DNA of 57,511 nucleotides from DATDEW01 sp046590205 (GCA_046590205.1 JBKJTT010000066.1:1-57511); one strand, 5' to 3'. Shown: positions 43,038 to 52,600, counted from the first letter of the stretch. The notes: generated from the sequence alone by a model not told the origin. A program made the numbers and translations.

Positions 43038-43937
43038 GTGAAAGATTACTATTCCATACTTGGTATCTCTCGTTCGGCGAGCGAAGAAGAGATAAAAGAA
43101 GCATACCGCCGGATGGCGAAGCGTTGGCATCCCGATGCGAATATCGGGAGCGAATCGGCGCAGCGTATTATGCAGGACCTCAACCGAGCAAAAGAAGTAC
43201 TCTTCGAGGAAGATACCCGCAATGAGTATATCCATCTATTAAATCTTCAGGATACTCTTTCACGGGATAATCTCGAACGGCTACGTAAGAAATGGGGGGA
43301 TACAAATTTTTCAGAACCTCGTACTCCGCCTCACGCATCAATGTATCCTGTACCAAAGTTCTCACGAGGTAAGTTCTACGGAGCACTTATTATTATTGTT
43401 GGGCTAATCAGCATTGCATTAGTAATGGCAATGCAGCCAGACCAATCTATTGTCTCAAAAGACCCGATACAAGAGATAATTGAACGTAACAAGCCGACTA
43501 CCACTCTTTTGCCTCCGCGAGTGGAGGAACCCGATACGATAAAAGTCCCTGATGCTGCTACTGATAGATTAGCGCAGATGGCGGCGATGCTCTCGATGCT
43601 CAATGAACATAAAGCGGCAGCAAAATACTGGGAGAAAGCTCTTGAACTTGATCCGGCGAATACCGACGTAATGACAAATCTTCTTTTTCATTATCTCAAA
43701 AGCAAAAAGTACGAGCAGGCATTTGGTCTGATTGAAACACGTGTAGCGAGCGACACACTGAAAGTGATTATCTATAACCGAATAGGAGAGTTTTTCCTCG
43801 TCGAAGGAAAGAAGTTCGATGCGACAAGTGCATTCGAGAAGGCAGTACAGCTTGGCTCTCCGCTCAACCTTACCCAAACAAACGCCGCACAAGATTATGG
43901 GAATGCAAAAATGCGATTGGAGTTCTTTAAGAGGTGA
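43038..43937 (+). CDS. DnaJ-domain membrane protein with TPR repeats
   Basis: 299 residues, GTG start. N-terminal J domain (1-~65) with the HPD motif at 31-33 (RWHPDANIG). A transmembrane helix (~113-132, FYGALIIIVGLISIALVMAM) is followed by a TPR-like region (~175-290: AAAKYWEKALELDPANTDVMTNLLFHYLKSKKYEQAF, then GKKFDATSAFEKAVQLG). The J domain would be cytoplasmic and the TPR part periplasmic, so it may recruit DnaK to the membrane. No zinc finger or C-terminal DnaJ domains, so it is not canonical DnaJ. Confidence 0.85.
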   Translation: MKDYYSILGISRSASEEEIKEAYRRMAKRWHPDANIGSESAQRIMQDLNRAKEVLFEEDTRNEYIHLLNLQDTLSRDNLERLRKKWGDTNFSEPRTPPHASMYPVPKFSRGKFYGALIIIVGLISIALVMAMQPDQSIVSKDPIQEIIERNKPTTTLLPPRVEEPDTIKVPDAATDRLAQMAAMLSMLNEHKAAAKYWEKALELDPANTDVMTNLLFHYLKSKKYEQAFGLIETRVASDTLKVIIYNRIGEFFLVEGKKFDATSAFEKAVQLGSPLNLTQTNAAQDYGNAKMRLEFFKR

Positions 43938-43966
43938 GAGAGAATATTTTAATTCTTTCATAAGTA

Positions 43967-43994
43967 CTTGATGTTCTACATCAAGCAAAATTTT
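43967..43994 (+). terminator. Probable terminator before alr
   Basis: Perfect 8-bp stem CTTGATGT (43967-43974) / ACATCAAG (43978-43985), loop tct, followed by CAAAATTTTT. It ends 8 bp before the alr ATG, so it may also affect alr initiation. Confidence 0.5.
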
Positions 43995-44001
43995 TCTATT
44001 C

Positions 44002-45120
44002 ATGCGCCCTACTCGCGCTCTTATTCATACCGATAACTTTCTCTCGAACGTTCGCTACGTCCGCTCACTTATTGGGGCGAAGCCGTTAATAATGGCTGTC
44101 GTGAAGGCAAATGCCTACGGACACGGGCTTGAGATAATCACCAAAGCATCCGAAGCAAGCGGAGAGGTCGGGTACTTCGGTGTTGCAACCGAAGAAGAAG
44201 GCGTTGCGCTTCGAAAGCTCACACAACTACCAATCCTCGTCCTTACAACTGCACTTGAAGATGAAGTGGATGCTTTCATTGAGAACGACCTTGAATTCAC
44301 ACTCTGCGATAAACATTTGCTTGATGTGATAGCTGCACGATCAAAAGCACTCGGTAAAAAAGCGAATGTTCATTTGAAGGTTGATACGGGAATGCGCCGT
44401 GTCGGCGTTGAACCGGAAGATGCATTGACATTTGCTCGTCTGATAGATGCTTGCTCGGATAGTATTGGTTTTATTGGCATCTCAACTCATTTCGCTACGA
44501 GTGATGAGATCGGCTCTGCGTTCTTTACCCGTCAGCACATGCTCTTTCAAGATGTCGTTAATGAAGTGAGAAAGTCAGGTATTGTTGTTCCGATCGCGCA
44601 TGCTGCGAATTCCGGCGCGATACTTCAACGAGGCAAAGAAACTGCTCTTGATATGGTACGTCCGGGCATTATGCTCTATGGATATGCGCCGTCGCTCGAG
44701 TTACAGAACGAATATAAAGGCAGTCTCAAACCAGTACTTGAGTTAACAAGCGCGGTGGCGTTTACAAAACGTATCACCAAAGGTGAGGGGGTAAGTTATA
44801 ACTTACGTTGGAATACAGACCATGATACGAACATTGCAACAGTCCCTGCGGGCTATGGGGATGGCTACCCAAGACTTCTGACGAATAAGACTAATGCATT
44901 CATTAATGGGAAGCAATATCCTGTTCGTGGTACGATCTGTATGGATCAGATTCTAATTGAAACGGGAAATGATCAGGTGCGTATCGGCGAAGAGGTAATT
45001 TTGCTTTCAGAAGAAGATGCCACGCTTGATGCTTGGACCCTTGCATCGAAGATAGGCACAATACCATACGAGATACTAACGAACATTACGGCGCGTGTGC
45101 CGAGATTAGTAAAACAATAA
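44002..45120 (+). CDS. alr: Alanine racemase
   Basis: 372 residues. PLP lysine K35 in VVKANAYGHG, catalytic tyrosine Y266 in VSYNLRW, also HLKVDTGMRRVGV, HAANSGAIL, VRPGIMLYGYAP, TVPAGYGDGYPR and RGTICMDQILIE. It supplies D-alanine for peptidoglycan. It is the first gene of a tight cluster with the mannose-1-phosphate guanylyltransferase (2 bp later) and rlpA, all serving envelope synthesis. Confidence 0.96.
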   Translation: MRPTRALIHTDNFLSNVRYVRSLIGAKPLIMAVVKANAYGHGLEIITKASEASGEVGYFGVATEEEGVALRKLTQLPILVLTTALEDEVDAFIENDLEFTLCDKHLLDVIAARSKALGKKANVHLKVDTGMRRVGVEPEDALTFARLIDACSDSIGFIGISTHFATSDEIGSAFFTRQHMLFQDVVNEVRKSGIVVPIAHAANSGAILQRGKETALDMVRPGIMLYGYAPSLELQNEYKGSLKPVLELTSAVAFTKRITKGEGVSYNLRWNTDHDTNIATVPAGYGDGYPRLLTNKTNAFINGKQYPVRGTICMDQILIETGNDQVRIGEEVILLSEEDATLDAWTLASKIGTIPYEILTNITARVPRLVKQ

Positions 45121-45122
45121 AC

Positions 45123-46241
45123 ATGAAGATCTGTCCGGTTATTATTGCAGGTGGTGTCGGGACGAGGTTCTGGCCCGAGAGCCGCATGAAACGTCCGAAG
45201 CAGTTGCTACGCGTCGTTGATAAAGAGAAATCATTGCTTGAGCTTACTCTCGAGCGCATTACTGATTTCGCTAAACTTGAAGATACCCTTATTATCACAA
45301 GTGCATACCACGCAGAAGAACTTGCTGAACAAGCAATTGGAGTACCGAAAGAGAATATCATCGCCGAACCAATTGGAAGAAATACTGCTCCGTGTATAGC
45401 ACTCGCAGCGCATATAGTTCGTGCTCGCTGCGGGGACGATGGTATTATGGTTGTTCTTCCTGCCGATCATTTGATTCGCAACCGTCAAGAGTTTGCACGA
45501 CTTGTACATCTGGGAGCGAAACTTGCTCATTCAACAAGCTCACTTATTACGCTGGGCATCCACCCTACACGCGCTGAGACTGGCTATGGATATTTACAGC
45601 TTGATGAAGAGAGTGTACCGTCGAAGGCAGAGTTGCCGCAGCTCACAGAGTTTGAGATACGTGATGTTTTTCGTGTCAAACGATTTGCAGAGAAACCTGA
45701 TAAAACAACAGCAAAGCTCTTTGTTGAGTCTGGTGACTTCCTTTGGAATAGCGGCATGTTCATTTGGCGTGTTGATGCTATTTGGAATGAGATAAAACTA
45801 TACACTGATGAGATTGCCGAGCATATCGGTGAACTCCCACAGCCCGATGCTAAGAACTTCAAAATGCGCCTTGAAGATGCCTACAGCAAGATTCGAGGTA
45901 TTTCAATAGATTACGGTGTGATGGAAAAAGCGACGAAGGTATATGTACTTCGCACCGGAGCACTTGGCTGGAGCGATGTCGGGAGCTGGGATGAAGTATG
46001 GCGCCTCGGAGAAAAAGACGAAAATAATAATGTCTCCAGTGGAGACAATGTCCTCCTTCGGAATACGAAGAATTCGTTTGTTCTCTCTCGCACTGGTGAA
46101 CTAATAGTGTTGTCTGGGATGAACGATACAATCGTCGTGCATTCGGGTGATGCCATTCTCATAACATCCCGTGAAAATGCACAGAACGTAAAAGACATTG
46201 CAGATTATCTGAAGCGTCACAATCAGAACGAATATCTATAA
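45123..46241 (+). CDS. manC: Mannose-1-phosphate guanylyltransferase
   Basis: 372 residues from ATG 45123; the frame is open upstream to 45033, but that lies inside alr. GGVGTRFWPESRMKRPKQLL (~9-28) is the nucleotidyltransferase signature; also EPIGRNTAPCIALAAH, VLPADHLI, FAEKPD, FLWNSGMFIWRVDAI, and GWSDVGSWDEV. It makes GDP-mannose from mannose-1-phosphate and GTP. No C-terminal isomerase (cupin) domain, so it is the monofunctional form. Likely a donor source for the polysaccharide locus ~16 kb upstream. Confidence 0.92.
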   Translation: MKICPVIIAGGVGTRFWPESRMKRPKQLLRVVDKEKSLLELTLERITDFAKLEDTLIITSAYHAEELAEQAIGVPKENIIAEPIGRNTAPCIALAAHIVRARCGDDGIMVVLPADHLIRNRQEFARLVHLGAKLAHSTSSLITLGIHPTRAETGYGYLQLDEESVPSKAELPQLTEFEIRDVFRVKRFAEKPDKTTAKLFVESGDFLWNSGMFIWRVDAIWNEIKLYTDEIAEHIGELPQPDAKNFKMRLEDAYSKIRGISIDYGVMEKATKVYVLRTGALGWSDVGSWDEVWRLGEKDENNNVSSGDNVLLRNTKNSFVLSRTGELIVLSGMNDTIVVHSGDAILITSRENAQNVKDIADYLKRHNQNEYL

Positions 46242-46622
46242 TTGAGATACACACTTTACTCGTTCTTATTGATTCTCTCACTTCTTTATATAGGATGTGC
46301 CTCACCGCTTTCACGATCACTTGGCACACAAGAGGGACTTGCTTCCTATTATAGTACAGAGTTTCACGGGCGCAAGACATCAAGCGGCGAGATATTTGAT
46401 AAGAATGCCTTGAGCGCAGCCCACCGGACATTCCCATTCGGGACTATTCTTCTTGTTACCAACCAGAAGAATGGCAAGCAGGTCGAAGTGAAAGTCAATG
46501 ACCGAGGACCTGTAAAACCCGAACGCATCATTGATCTTTCGTACGGAGCTGCAAAAGAGATAGATATGGTCAGGGATGGACTTGTGAGGGTACGAATCGA
46601 GGTGCTCGTGTGGGGAAATTGA
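46242..46622 (+). CDS. rlpA: RlpA-like lipoprotein (double-psi beta-barrel)
   Basis: 126 residues, TTG start directly after the upstream TAA. Lipoprotein signal with lipobox LLYIGC (cysteine ~20), then the RlpA DPBB domain: GLASYYSTEFHGRKTSSGEIFDKNALSAAHRTFPFGTILLVTNQKNGKQVEVKVNDRGP and IIDLSYGAAKEIDMVRDGLVRVRIEV. RlpA proteins are septal peptidoglycan-binding lipoproteins, some with lytic transglycosylase activity. No SPOR domain, so it is a short version. Forms an alr-manC-rlpA cluster. Confidence 0.9.
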   Translation: MRYTLYSFLLILSLLYIGCASPLSRSLGTQEGLASYYSTEFHGRKTSSGEIFDKNALSAAHRTFPFGTILLVTNQKNGKQVEVKVNDRGPVKPERIIDLSYGAAKEIDMVRDGLVRVRIEVLVWGN

Positions 46623-46674
46623 GCTCTGAAAAGGTCTATTTCCTTATACCTGGGTACCTGATAATAGTTCAGTT

Positions 46675-46809
46675 ATGACTTGTTTTAACATAACAGCTCA
46701 ACCTTCAAATGTGAATAATATTAAAAAGACTGTAACGGGTATATCCAATTTGTCAACGATCGCAACAGGGGCTGTAACAGCCATCTACTACCCTGAGTGG
46801 AAGAAATAA
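46675..46809 (+). pseudogene. Relic of a beta-propeller gene (3' fragment)
   Basis: A 44-codon open frame whose end, IKKTVTGISNLSTIATGAVTAIYYPEWKK then stop, lines up with LKKTAYGTTTTTALADTGVFAYPEWKKY in the intact downstream protein (46978 gene). The similarity stops at PEWKK, just before the linker to the T9SS tail. No upstream propeller blades remain. I infer a decayed tandem duplicate. The rest of the 355-bp gap (46623-46977) holds a hairpin at ~46880 and a TATCTTTG box. Confidence 0.55.
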
Positions 46810-46879
46810 TCGCATTTGATGTACTTGGCAAATGACCCTTGTTCCGCTGATTGGAAGACAGCGAAAAAAAAATAATTAG

Positions 46880-46905
46880 AAAGGGCAGCACTTCGCTGCT
46901 CCTTT
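46880..46905 (+). terminator. Possible terminator hairpin
   Basis: AAAGG-GCAGC (46880-46889, written AAAGGGCAGC) pairs with GCTGC-T-CCTTT (46895-46905) across loop acttc, with one bulged T; the following sequence is TG then TATCTTTG. Confidence 0.5.
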
Positions 46906-46907
46906 TG

Positions 46908-46915
46908 TATCTTTG
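46908..46915 (+). promoter_or_regulatory. Possible -7 element TATCTTTG for the beta-propeller gene
   Basis: Exact TATCTTTG (TAnnTTTG consensus) 62 bp before the ATG at 46978, right after the hairpin. No clear -33 box. Confidence 0.4.
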
Positions 46916-46977
46916 TATTATCACCTTGATCAGTACTAGGACTATCGTATTTATCATTATTCATTTCATTTATCTCA

Positions 46978-48210
46978 ATGAAACATAGACTAATTGGTAT
47001 TTCGCTAACTCTCATAACATTCATGCTGACTGTCGGCTTCAAAACCAATCCGGCGATCACATACGTGACATCCACCACAATCGATGGCAAGAAGTATAGT
47101 GTGGTTGCTGTGTGTGATTCGGACGCCACAAACCAAACTGTGATCTATATGCCATTGTCAGATTCTTTTACTTGTCGTGCACCATCGTGGTCCGCGGACG
47201 GGGGCACTATTGCAATCCAGGTGGAAGAGGGGAGAAACGTCGACAAGATATATTTGTGTGACGTTTCCGATTCACTTGGTAACGTGGTTGGCAGCAATGC
47301 GCGCTCGATCTACTCCGCTTCAGGGATCATACTGCAAGGAGTAAGCTGGTCCTCACTTGCAACGACAGATAAGATCATCTTTTCTACAGTTGAGGACAGT
47401 GGCGGAATTTCGAGGGTGCAGATCATTTCCGGTTTCGGCGGTACGCCGACCGTGCTGTACCAATCTCCTTCAGGCGAAAGCCATTCCTATAGGTCGGCAA
47501 CCTGGAGCCCGGACGATTCAAAGATCGCCTTCGTAGATCGAACTACCAGCGGTTCATCACACTTCGATACCCTGCGCGTGATTGATGCTTCGACAGGAGT
47601 GTTGCTCGAATCGGTTGACTTAGGATCGCCATTTGTTCAGATCTCGTGCGAATGGTCGCGCGCCGGACTAAACGTTGTTGCGTTTATTCTCGATGGCGTG
47701 ATCTACTATGTGACACCTACTACTGGTTCGACACCATGGACAAACGATGTCGGCGTCGGAGGAGGACCTACGTGGTCGCCGGATAACAGCTCCCTCCTAA
47801 CCGGATCAAATGGACTATCGCTGGGGCTGAAAAAGACGGCCTACGGAACGACCACAACGACAGCACTTGCTGATACCGGTGTTTTTGCATATCCGGAGTG
47901 GAAAAAATATGTGCCGACGAGTAACGGAGTACAGAGCGGCATGTCATATCTTTCCTCGTTCACTTCCAGCCCCAATCCATTTACCGCAAATACAAAGTTG
48001 CACTTCGCACTGAACCGAATGTCTTATGTGACCATTGAAGTCTATGATCTTCTCGGCAATAAAGTTTTCAGCAATGCAGCGCGAAGCTACGATGCCGGAA
48101 GCTATGAGATACTACTCGACGGAAAGACTTTGCCGCAAGGTATTCTCAATGCCAGAATTTCAACCGGATTTGGAGAAGTGCAAACGCTGAAACTTGTGAA
48201 TGAACAGTAA
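46978..48210 (+). CDS. Secreted TolB-like beta-propeller protein with T9SS sorting domain
   Basis: 410 residues. Signal peptide (GISLTLITFMLTVGF), then PD40/WD40-like propeller blades recognisable by WSADGGTIAIQVEE, WSPDDSKIAFVDRT, EWSRAGLNVVAFI and WSPDNSSLLTG. The last ~85 residues (SYLSSFTSSPNPFTANTKLHFALN.., VYDLLGNKVF, LPQGILNARIS) form a T9SS C-terminal sorting domain with the usual NPF motif, so the protein should be exported to the cell surface. Third positions look more C-rich than in neighbouring genes (by eye). A decayed partial copy lies just upstream. Confidence 0.85.
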   Translation: MKHRLIGISLTLITFMLTVGFKTNPAITYVTSTTIDGKKYSVVAVCDSDATNQTVIYMPLSDSFTCRAPSWSADGGTIAIQVEEGRNVDKIYLCDVSDSLGNVVGSNARSIYSASGIILQGVSWSSLATTDKIIFSTVEDSGGISRVQIISGFGGTPTVLYQSPSGESHSYRSATWSPDDSKIAFVDRTTSGSSHFDTLRVIDASTGVLLESVDLGSPFVQISCEWSRAGLNVVAFILDGVIYYVTPTTGSTPWTNDVGVGGGPTWSPDNSSLLTGSNGLSLGLKKTAYGTTTTTALADTGVFAYPEWKKYVPTSNGVQSGMSYLSSFTSSPNPFTANTKLHFALNRMSYVTIEVYDLLGNKVFSNAARSYDAGSYEILLDGKTLPQGILNARISTGFGEVQTLKLVNEQ

Positions 48211-48453
48211 CCACGACCACAGCTTATCGGAATTCCTATCGGATGTTTAACACACACATTGATAGTCTAACTAGAGGTATTGGAATGGCCAAAACTACGA
48301 TATTGAGTAATCATACGATAAGAAGTGCATTTAAAAATTGCCTTAGGGTGTAACAAAAACGCCAAAGAGTAGTTATTCATAGACAATCTTCGGATTTTGT
48401 AGTCGAAATGAGGATTTTTAAAGGAGAAATCCACGTTTTGTGCGCCGAATTAA

Positions 48454-48461
48454 TATCTTTG
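48454..48461 (+). promoter_or_regulatory. -7 element TATCTTTG for tRNA-Arg
   Basis: Exact TATCTTTG ending 9 bp before the first base of the tRNA, the expected distance from a transcription start. A TTTTG lies upstream, but the spacing (13 bp) is shorter than the usual 19-21. Confidence 0.5.
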
Positions 48462-48470
48462 GCATCTTCG

Positions 48471-48544
48471 GCGCCCGTAGTTCAATTGGATAGAACGTTG
48501 GATTCCGGTTCCAAAGGTTGAAGGTTCAAGTCCTTCCGGGCGCA
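48471..48544 (+). tRNA. tRNA-Arg (anticodon CCG)
   Basis: Full cloverleaf by eye: acceptor GCGCCCG/CGGGCGC, D stem GTTC/GAAC with GG in the loop, anticodon stem TTGGA/TCCAA with loop TTCCGGT (anticodon CCG, reads CGG), T stem GAAGG/CCTTC with TTCAAGT loop, discriminator A. CCA is not encoded. 74 nt. Confidence 0.95.
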
Positions 48545-48618
48545 CTAACGAAACCCGGTAAAAACAAAGGTATGCTGTTCGAAATGAGTTAAAATGCATA
48601 CTAACGACGAGTGTTATA

Positions 48619-49347
48619 ATGATCCGTTCACAAAAGAAGCTTAACGAAGTATCAGCCCCTGTAGAGACTCTCTCAAATGAGGAATCTCTGCTTTCAAATT
48701 CCCAAAATGCTCTTTCGTGGTTTGAACAAAACCGGACGAAGCTTTTGGCAGGTGTTGGTGTACTAGTGCTCGTAGTTGCAGGGTTTTTCCTTTGGCAATC
48801 GAACAAAACAGCTGACGAAGAGAAAGCAAGTGTTATGCTTAGCCGTATCGTCCCAGCCTACCAGTCATCAAATTGGCGCATGGCAATTGACGGTGACATG
48901 AACTCTCGGATACAAGGCGAGCCGGTACGTGGATTAAAAGAGGTGGTAAGTCAATATGGCTCAACTCGTTCAGGGAACATGGCGAAGTTGTATCTGGCTA
49001 ATTCCTACTATTTTTTGGGCAAATTAGACAGTGCTCAGCAGGTTTTTGAGGATGTTGATGCTGGCGAGTCGCTCGTAAAGGCATCCATCAGCGCGGGAAA
49101 AGCAGCTATTTTTGAAGAAAAGGGTAACAAAGAGGAAGCTGCGAAGTTATTCATGTCTGCAGCGGGTATGGACAAGACAAATCCGCTTAATGCAGACTAT
49201 TCTCTTTCGGCGGCTCGGAACTATGAGCAAGCTGGGAAAACGGACGAAGCTGCAAAGCTCTATAAAACCATTCTTGTTGAGTATCCCGGTGGATACTTTG
49301 ATGATGCCGCCAAGCGCGGACTTATCAGATTACAGGTGGAGTTGTAA
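48619..49347 (+). CDS. Membrane-anchored TPR protein (YfgM-like)
   Basis: 242 residues. A short cytoplasmic N-terminus, a single transmembrane helix (~52-69, LLAGVGVLVLVVAGFFLW), then tetratricopeptide-type helices (AKLYLANSYYFLGKLDSAQQVFEDV, AAIFEEKGNKEEAAKLFMSAAGM, SAARNYEQAGKTDEAAKLYKTIL). Layout and length resemble YfgM-type periplasmic TPR proteins that assist secretion partners. A possible terminator (stem 49395-49411) follows, before the giant surface-protein gene. Confidence 0.8.
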   Translation: MIRSQKKLNEVSAPVETLSNEESLLSNSQNALSWFEQNRTKLLAGVGVLVLVVAGFFLWQSNKTADEEKASVMLSRIVPAYQSSNWRMAIDGDMNSRIQGEPVRGLKEVVSQYGSTRSGNMAKLYLANSYYFLGKLDSAQQVFEDVDAGESLVKASISAGKAAIFEEKGNKEEAAKLFMSAAGMDKTNPLNADYSLSAARNYEQAGKTDEAAKLYKTILVEYPGGYFDDAAKRGLIRLQVEL

Positions 49348-49394
49348 AAACGTCCGTATATTTGCAAAGATTTGTTCTCCGCAGAGGAGGATAA

Positions 49395-49424
49395 TGGCGT
49401 TCTATACGCCAGCATCTGTTTTTT
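49395..49424 (+). terminator. Possible terminator between the TPR gene and the giant surface-protein gene
   Basis: TGGCGT (49395-49400) pairs with ACGCCA (49406-49411); a T6 run lies at 49419-49424 after a 7-nt gap (GCATCTG). Flanking CAGA/TCTG could extend the stem imperfectly. Confidence 0.4.
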
Positions 49425-49621
49425 GAAATTTTACAGATACTTGTTCAAGCACTGATATGGTGCGGGTTTCAGGCTGTAGGAATATCGTTCAATTATTAAG
49501 AAAAAGTTTTTTAACACGAAGGATCAGTCCAGTGATGACAAAGCAAACGACACAAATAGGTGAGAGCGTGAAAGAAAAAAGTTTATTAACAGTCCGGAAT
49601 TTATCCACTAACGGAGGAAAT

Positions 49622-52600
49622 ATGCAGCGTTTTTTAGTCGCTTTATTCCTTATTTTGGGAGTACTCGGTGTCGTACAGACATCCAGCGCTCAACAGATCG
49701 TCGAGATCTCAGGGTATCTCACCCCGGGACAGACGAGAATACTTTATTCTCGTACGCCTGGTAATGCCCTTACTGATACGATCTATCGTATATCGGGGCG
49801 TTTAAGCGTCTCTGGTACTCTTCGTATCATGGAGGGTGCTGAACTTCACTTCTTGCCTGACGGTCGAATCGTTGATTCGGTTGGTGGCAAGATCGTTGCA
49901 AACGGCTTCCAAGGGTTAGCCCGCAGAATCCAAATTCGCGGTATTAACGTGAATAGCAATTCTGACGAGTGGGGGCACATTGTTGTGCTTCCTGGCGCAG
50001 ACTCTGTATATTTCGCGAACGTACGTTTCGCATTTATGCGCAAGAAAGAGCGCGTTGACAGAACGTTGCACTACGGTACTACGCTTACCGCACTTACCAA
50101 TTCGATGGCTATTATTAAAGCGTCGAACGGTGTAGGTGGTGTTATGACTACCTTCTCTAGCAGAACGTATTTGTACGACGTTATCGTCGATAGCTGTCAG
50201 GCGATTTATCGCGGCGGTGCATTCGCATTCTTGCAGGCGCCTTCCGCTTCGTACTTCCCGAGTGATGATGGTCGTCTTGCCCTTGCAAGAGGACAGGTTC
50301 GTCGCCTTTTAGTGCGTGATACCCGCGTTTTCAATGAAGATGCCAGCCGCAACAGTGATATTTGGGATGATAACACGACGCTTGGTGGTGCTATCCACAT
50401 GTCAGCTCGTGAAGGTGCATCCTTCTCTGACTGGGTAGGTGGCTTCCTTGGGTATCTTGATTCAAGCTTCTCCGGTAACGGTGGCTTGCCTAATAGTACA
50501 AAGCTTAATCTTCCTACATTATTCCATGCTCGTACCGATACGATGCAGTTTGAGCGCTGTTTAGCATATAATCCGGGTGCAGGTTCTGCGCGTGGTGGTG
50601 CTATCTACGTCGGTAATTACACCGGATTGACGCTTCATTTAGCTACTTTCAATAAGGATACGGCTCGTACGAATGATCCTGATCAGGCAGATGCATGGGG
50701 TGGAGCTATCGCTGTAAGTAAGACTTCGGCGGATCCATCATGGTTGCCGCCAAATGCTCCTACTCCGCTTTATGTAGGACCAACAGCACAGGCGCAGCTT
50801 AGCGGCCGTCGTCCGGGGCTTGCTATCTATAAGCGTGCCCGCTTCTTAGGAAACGTTGCAGGTCTTGGTGGAGCGGTTCATCTTGATTGGCAGGCAAATC
50901 AATCTTACACAACGAACGGACCTGCTCTTTATATCGATGGTGAGAATATCATTTCTACCTCACCGTTCACTCTCCGTGATTCTGGCTTGATCGAGTTCGT
51001 CTCGAATACGGCTTATCGCCAGGGTGGTGCAGTCTATACAAATTGGTACACATTCGTCACGGGGTATCTTGCTCCACAAAATCATGCAAACCCACGTTGG
51101 GATTCAGTTGAGTTGCGTGTAAAGTTCTTTGACAACGCTTCAGGTCTTGCTGGTGGTGCAGTGTATTTGAATCCAAATTCAAATCCTGATTATCAGATCC
51201 GTCGTACAAAGTTTGCTGATAATTTTGTAAACCCGCTTAACGCACGTATCGACAAGCCGAGCTATAAGAATATTGTATCGGGCGGCGGTGCTGATTTTAT
51301 CGGTACGCGTGATAGCTCGTTCGCTGTTGAATACCTACGCAACTACGTATGGGGCGGAAACGGCGGTGCTACCTACATGAATATGGGTCAGTCGGGCCCT
51401 GGTGTCAATGCGTATAACCGTTACATGGTTGAAGATAAGTATAACGCTTCAAACCCTGGATTCTTGAATTGGGTAAATGGTATTACGGTTAATACAGGCG
51501 GAAGTCTCTACTCGTCTGCTCCGTCAGTCGTCATTACAAGCGCCAATTTACATGGTGCGGGTGCAACGGCGGTAGCAAACATCTCAGGTGGATCTGTCGT
51601 AAGCATCACGGTGACAAATCCGGGTGTAGGTTACACGGTAGCGCCGAATGTAGCGCTTGTTGGCGGTGGTGGATTTGGTGCGACGGCGACAGCCTCGATC
51701 ACCAATATCGCTCCTCCGATGCCGTTTGATCCTCGTGAGTTAACGCGTTATCTTGATAACTGGACGACTACAGGCGATGATTCGCTCGGAACCTATAATA
51801 GAACCGGACGTGGCGGCGGACTTTTTGTTGACATCAATAACTCGTCAGCATACCCACTTGTTGTAAAGGATTCGCTCATTATGAGCCGTGTTCGATTTGA
51901 AGAGAATCAGGCGTTCACGGGCTCTGCGATTCACTCGGATAATACATTCTTGCACGTTCAGGCGAACCAGACGCTCATTGCTAATAATACAGCAACAAGC
52001 CGTCACAGTGCAACGGTTGATCTTGAGTCTCCGAACCAGAATAATCCTGGCGATTTAAATGCAGGCGCGACGATTTGGGGTTCATTCGACGGACCTGGTC
52101 CATCAAATGAAAGCAATTCTCGCGGTAATGCAATCTATGACAACAATGCACGTTACATCCTTCGCTCACCAAATGGACCTGCTGGTTTCGGTGGTGTTGA
52201 CACCTTGCGTGGCAACTTTTGGGGTGAAACAGGTGTAGATTTGGCCACAAGGCTTCCTGCTATACCGGTCGGTGCAGTTCAGAATACATTCTTTATTGAT
52301 TTCTATTCAGACTGTTATAAGAACGTATATGAGCCACGTCGCAACGAGCCATATACCTACACGCCGACACCAATTGGATTTGCAGATGCTGCAAAGACGA
52401 TACCGCTTCCTGATACACTTCTTATGGAAGGTCGTATTTATGATATGTTTGATCGCGGTAGAGACATCAAGACAGTAGATTATAACGATCGTCGTCTTGC
52501 TATTAGCGAAGCTTTCTCTCTCGGCTTACCGACAGATATCGGTTTGCCTTCAAAGGGACGCAAAGGTTTACATCGTTGGACGCGTGATATCTTCTCAAAA

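Noticed and set aside
45033..45122. Upstream extension of the guanylyltransferase frame
   Set aside because: It would overlap alr by ~90 bp; the family N-terminus begins at ATG 45123 (MKICPVIIAGG).
48284..48352. 22-codon frame MAKTTILSN.. upstream of tRNA-Arg
   Set aside because: Very short, no ribosome site, no resemblance to known peptides.
48450..48806. Minus-strand frame with a PEGLEPSTFGTG-type segment
   Set aside because: This is the well-known antisense translation of a tRNA (here tRNA-Arg at 48471-48544) extended into the TPR gene; not a protein gene.
49457..49621. Upstream extension of the giant surface protein
   Set aside because: No Shine-Dalgarno or signal at the upstream start; the ATG at 49622 has both GGAGGA and a complete signal peptide, and a possible terminator lies at 49395-49424.
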